Assembly (NCBI GenBank): GCA_016880695.1
Contig: JAEHCY010000407.1
Span: forward strand, 1-6,272
Source of the DNA: Chromatiaceae bacterium
Lineage (GTDB): Bacteria; Pseudomonadota; Gammaproteobacteria; Chromatiales; Chromatiaceae
DNA length: 6,272 bases
Reading direction: 5' to 3'
This document shows positions 3,461 through 6,272 of this stretch, piece after piece (the stretch's first letter is position 1; every line of letters starts with the position of its first letter). A program made the translations under genes and the position numbers. The notes under the pieces were generated by a model. That model saw nothing but the letters and a program-made list of their open reading frames with translations. It made no database searches and was not told the DNA's origin.

Positions 3461-6052
3461 ATGAATACCGCATACCGCAAACGCCTTCCCGGCACGCAGC
3501 TGGATTTTTTCGATACCCGTGCCGCGATCGAAGCCCTCCAGCCCGGTGCCTATGACAGGCTGCCGTACACCTCGCGCGTGCTGGCCGAAAATCTGGTGCG
3601 CCGCTGCGACCCCTCCACGCTGATCGATTCGCTGAATCAGATCATCGAGCGCAAGCGCGAGCGCGACTTCCCCTGGTTCCCGGCCCGCGTGGTGTGCCAC
3701 GACATTCTCGGCCAGACCGCTCTGGTGGACCTCGCCGGCCTGCGTGATGCCATCGCCGAGCAGGGCGGCGATCCAGCCAAGGTCAATCCCGTGGTGCCGG
3801 TGCAGTTGATTGTTGACCACTCGCTGGCCGTGGAGTGCGGGGGCTTCGATCCCGACGCCTTCGCCAAGAACCGCGCCATCGAAGATCGCCGCAACGAAGA
3901 TCGTTTTCACTTTATCAACTGGACCAAACAGGCGTTCAAGAACGTCGACGTGATCCCGCCGGGCAACGGCATCATGCACCAGATCAACCTGGAGCGTATG
4001 TCCCCGGTGATCCACGCGAAGGACGGCGTGGCGTTTCCCGATACCCTGGTCGGCACCGACAGCCATACCCCGCACGTCGATGCGCTGGGCGTGATCGCCG
4101 TCGGCGTCGGTGGTCTGGAAGCCGAAAACGTGATGCTGGGCCGTGCCTCCTGGATGCGCCTGCCAGAGATCGTCGGCGTTGAGCTGACGGGTAAACCGCA
4201 ACCGGGCATCACCGCCACCGACCTCGTGCTGGCCCTGACCGAGTTCCTGCGCAGGCAGAAGGTGGTCGGCGCCTACCTCGAGTTCTACGGTGAAGGCGCC
4301 GCCGCGCTTACCCTGGGTGACCGCGCGACCATCTCCAACATGGCCCCGGAATACGGTGCCACGGCGGCGATGTTCTCCATCGACCAACAGACCATCGACT
4401 ACCTCAAGCTCACTGGTCGCGACGACGACCAGGTTAAGCTGGTGGAGACTTACGCACGGGAAGCTGGCTTGTGGTCCGATACCCTGTCGAACGCCGAGTA
4501 CGAGCGTGTGCTCAGGTTTGATCTCTCCTCCGTCGTGCGCAACATGGCGGGCCCGTCGAACCCGCATGCCCGCGTGGCCACCAGTGACCTGGCCGCCAAG
4601 GGCATCGCCGGCGCCTGGGAAGAAGTCCCCGGCCAGATGCCCGATGGTGCCGTGATCATCGCCGCCATAACGAGCTGCACCAACACCAGCAACCCGCGCA
4701 ACGTAATCGCGGCCGGCCTGCTGGCGCGCAATGCCAACAGGCTAGGGTTGACCCGCAAGCCCTGGGTCAAGTCCTCGCTGGCTCCCGGCTCCAAGACGGT
4801 GGCCCTGTACCTGGAAGAAGCTGGCCTGCTGCCGGACCTGGAGACGCTCGGCTTTGGTGTGGTGGCCTTTGCCTGCACCACCTGTAACGGCATGTCCGGC
4901 GCGCTGGACCCGAAAATCCAGCAGGAAATCATTGACCGCGACCTCTACGCCACCGCCGTGCTCTCCGGCAACCGCAACTTCGATGGCCGCATTCATCCCT
5001 ACGCCAAGCAGGCATTCCTGGCCTCGCCGCCGCTGGTGGTGGCCTATGCCATCGCCGGCACTATCCGTTTCGACATCGAGAAGGATGTGCTGGGCCTGGA
5101 TGCCAGCGGCAAGGAAATCCGCCTCAGGGACATCTGGCCGTCGGATGAAGAGATTGACGCCGTGGTTCGGGCTTCCGTGAAGCCGGAGCAGTTCCGCAAG
5201 GTGTACAGCCCGATGTTCGCCGTGCAGGCAGACAGCGGCGAGAAGGTGGCCCCGCTCTACGACTGGCGTCCGATGAGCACCTACATCCGCCGTCCGCCCT
5301 ACTGGGAGGGTGCGCTGGCCGGCGAGCGCACGCTGAGGGGCATGCGGCCTTTGGCGGTGCTGCCCGACAACATCACCACCGACCATCTGTCGCCTTCGAA
5401 TGCCATCATGCTCGACAGCGCGGCCGGTGAGTACCTGGCCAAGATGGGCCTGCCGGAGGAGGACTTTAACTCCTACGCCACCCACCGTGGCGACCATCTC
5501 ACCGCCCAGCGTGCCACCTTCGCCAACCCGAAGCTGTTCAACGAAATGGTCGTTGAAAATGGCAAGGTCAAGCAGGGCTCGCTGGCCCGCGTGGAGCCCG
5601 AAGGCAAGGTGATGCGCATGTGGGAGGCCATTGAGACCTACATGGAGCGCAAGCAGCCCCTCATCATCATTGCCGGCGCCGACTACGGTCAGGGCTCCTC
5701 CCGTGACTGGGCGGCTAAAGGTGTGCGTCTGGCGGGCGTGGAAGCCATCGTGGCCGAGGGCTTCGAGCGCATCCACCGCACCAACCTGATCGGCATGGGC
5801 GTGCTGCCGCTGGAGTTCAAGTCGGGCACCAACCGCCTGACCCTGGGCATCGATGGCACCGAGACCTTCGACGTCATCGGCGAGCGCAAGCCGCGCGCAG
5901 ACCTCACCCTCGTGATCCACCGCAGCAACGGTGAGCGCGTGGAAGTGCCGGTGACCTGCCGCCTCGACACCGCCGAGGAAGTCTCAATCTACGAAGCCGG
6001 TGGCGTGCTGCGGCGTTTCGCCCAGGACTTCCTGGAATCGGCCGCGGCCTGA
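3461..6052 (+). CDS. acnD: Fe/S-dependent 2-methylcitrate dehydratase AcnD
   Basis: This 863-residue cytoplasmic enzyme is full length for AcnD. It dehydrates 2-methylcitrate in the methylcitrate cycle of propionate breakdown; with PrpF it replaces the iron-independent PrpD. Seen: aconitase catalytic domains (about 1-560) with VDHSLAVECGG (118-128; D119, H120) and GTDSHTPH (198-205). The [4Fe-4S] cysteines are C406 (SCTNTSN), C472 and C475 (ACTTCNG), with the same 66- and 3-residue spacing as in E. coli AcnA. A C-terminal swivel domain carries GADYGQGSSRD (739-749), whose SSRD holds substrate-binding Arg. The N-terminus MNTAYRKRLPGT is typical of AcnD rather than AcnA, which supports this ATG; AAGGA (3445-3449) is 11 nt upstream. 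Context decides AcnD over a general aconitase: the prpC remnant lies 5 bp upstream and prpF follows. The frame is clean, so the gene is still under selection or the damage to prpC is recent. Confidence 0.96.
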   Translation: MNTAYRKRLPGTQLDFFDTRAAIEALQPGAYDRLPYTSRVLAENLVRRCDPSTLIDSLNQIIERKRERDFPWFPARVVCHDILGQTALVDLAGLRDAIAEQGGDPAKVNPVVPVQLIVDHSLAVECGGFDPDAFAKNRAIEDRRNEDRFHFINWTKQAFKNVDVIPPGNGIMHQINLERMSPVIHAKDGVAFPDTLVGTDSHTPHVDALGVIAVGVGGLEAENVMLGRASWMRLPEIVGVELTGKPQPGITATDLVLALTEFLRRQKVVGAYLEFYGEGAAALTLGDRATISNMAPEYGATAAMFSIDQQTIDYLKLTGRDDDQVKLVETYAREAGLWSDTLSNAEYERVLRFDLSSVVRNMAGPSNPHARVATSDLAAKGIAGAWEEVPGQMPDGAVIIAAITSCTNTSNPRNVIAAGLLARNANRLGLTRKPWVKSSLAPGSKTVALYLEEAGLLPDLETLGFGVVAFACTTCNGMSGALDPKIQQEIIDRDLYATAVLSGNRNFDGRIHPYAKQAFLASPPLVVAYAIAGTIRFDIEKDVLGLDASGKEIRLRDIWPSDEEIDAVVRASVKPEQFRKVYSPMFAVQADSGEKVAPLYDWRPMSTYIRRPPYWEGALAGERTLRGMRPLAVLPDNITTDHLSPSNAIMLDSAAGEYLAKMGLPEEDFNSYATHRGDHLTAQRATFANPKLFNEMVVENGKVKQGSLARVEPEGKVMRMWEAIETYMERKQPLIIIAGADYGQGSSRDWAAKGVRLAGVEAIVAEGFERIHRTNLIGMGVLPLEFKSGTNRLTLGIDGTETFDVIGERKPRADLTLVIHRSNGERVEVPVTCRLDTAEEVSIYEAGGVLRRFAQDFLESAAA

Positions 6053-6060
6053 CCCCTGGA

Positions 6061-6080
6061 GCCCCTGCGCCGGTAGGGGC
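6061..6080 (+). repeat. Hairpin 1 in the acnD-prpF gap
   Basis: GCCCCT (6061-6066) and AGGGGC (6075-6080) form a 6-bp stem with an 8-nt loop, 8 bp after the acnD stop. No T-run follows, so a rho-independent terminator is unlikely; it may protect the 3' end of acnD mRNA or lower prpF expression. Confidence 0.45.
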
Positions 6081-6091
6081 GCACAAGAAAG

Positions 6092-6116
6092 CCCCTCTCC
6101 CGCCAGGGAAGAGGGG
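6092..6116 (+). repeat. Hairpin 2 in the acnD-prpF gap (REP-like)
   Basis: CCCCTCT (6092-6098) pairs with AGAGGGG (6110-6116), and an inner CCC/GGG adds three pairs past one bulged A, around the loop GCCA. It is a strong GC-rich stem without a T-run. Its CCCCTCTCCC...AGAGGGG form resembles dispersed intergenic palindromes of Pseudomonas and Xanthomonadaceae genomes, but copy number cannot be judged from one window. Confidence 0.5.
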
Positions 6117-6148
6117 AGCCTATAGCCCAAACAAGGAACCCCAAGCCC

Positions 6149-6272
6149 ATGGCCCACGCACCCCAGATCCGCATCCCTGCCACCTACATGCGCGGCGGTA
6201 CCAGCAAGGGCGTTTTCTTCCGCCTGCAGGACCTGCCCGAGGCCGCCCAGGTGCCCGGCGCGGCGCGTGATG
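6149..6272 (+). CDS. prpF: 2-methylaconitate cis-trans isomerase PrpF, 5' part only
   Basis: The first 41 codons of prpF are present; the gene continues past the window (family length about 390-400 residues). PrpF converts the 2-methyl-trans-aconitate released by AcnD to the cis form, which aconitase then hydrates to 2-methylisocitrate. Seen: IPATYMRGGTSKGVFFRL (9-26), the strongly conserved PrpF N-terminus, followed by QDLPEAAQVPG. The start ATG has AAGGA (6133-6137) 11 nt upstream and matches the family start. It lies 96 bp after acnD, a wider gap than usual for a tight operon and one that holds two hairpins, but no promoter or terminator is evident, so co-transcription with acnD is expected. 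Nothing in the visible part is broken. Confidence 0.93.
   Translation, partial: MAHAPQIRIPATYMRGGTSKGVFFRLQDLPEAAQVPGAARD

Noticed and set aside
3452..4567. A 371-codon open frame on the minus strand
   Set aside because: It lies wholly antisense to acnD, has a Val/His/Asp/Gly-rich composition typical of the complement of a GC-rich gene, and resembles no family; acnD is clearly the real gene.
4742..5920. A 392-codon open frame on the minus strand
   Set aside because: Also antisense to acnD, with shadow-type composition and no recognisable domain.
6061..6116. A rho-independent terminator after acnD
   Set aside because: The stems are strong but no T-run follows on either strand, and prpF continues the same pathway just downstream.

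Overview
The window is high-GC bacterial DNA, most like a gamma- (or beta-) proteobacterium of the Pseudomonas/Xanthomonadaceae kind. The basis for this is codon use, clear Shine-Dalgarno sites, a Tat-signal protein, and an AcnD/PrpF pair typical of those groups. It joins two unrelated blocks. No species can be fixed from the sequence alone.

Block 1 (1-2256) is an accessory cassette. Two tandem phage-tail-collar (microcystin-dependent, MdpB-like) proteins, the first cut by the window edge, are followed within 7 and 10 bp by a Tat-exported DUF6916-like protein and a GNAT acetyltransferase, all on the plus strand. A second DUF6916-like gene, short and without a signal peptide, faces them on the minus strand, and its 3' end overlaps the GNAT gene by 8 bp. 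No head, capsid, terminase or lysis genes are visible, so this looks like a stand-alone bacterial collar-protein locus rather than a prophage, though only one side of it is seen.

Block 2 (2200-2700) holds one small minus-strand gene for an exported 90-residue protein with four cysteines in its mature part. It has a good ribosome site, a perfect hairpin terminator, a candidate Pho-box promoter and an inverted repeat in its leader.

Block 3 (about 3040-6272) is the downstream part of a 2-methylcitrate (propionate) operon. Only the last third of prpC (2-methylcitrate synthase) remains, broken by four frameshifts. It is followed 5 bp later by an intact acnD (863 residues, all three Fe-S cysteines present) and, after a 96-bp gap with two hairpins, by the start of prpF. 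The usual upstream genes (regulator, prpB, 5' part of prpC) are missing. About 340 bp of non-coding DNA with inverted repeats (2700-3040) sits where they would be, ending in a plausible sigma70 promoter at the break.

AcnD dehydrates 2-methylcitrate and PrpF isomerises the product, so this arm can work only if 2-methylcitrate synthase and PrpB are supplied from elsewhere in the genome. The most notable points are the decapitated prp operon with its possible replacement promoter, and the collar/DUF6916/GNAT cassette, whose function is unknown.
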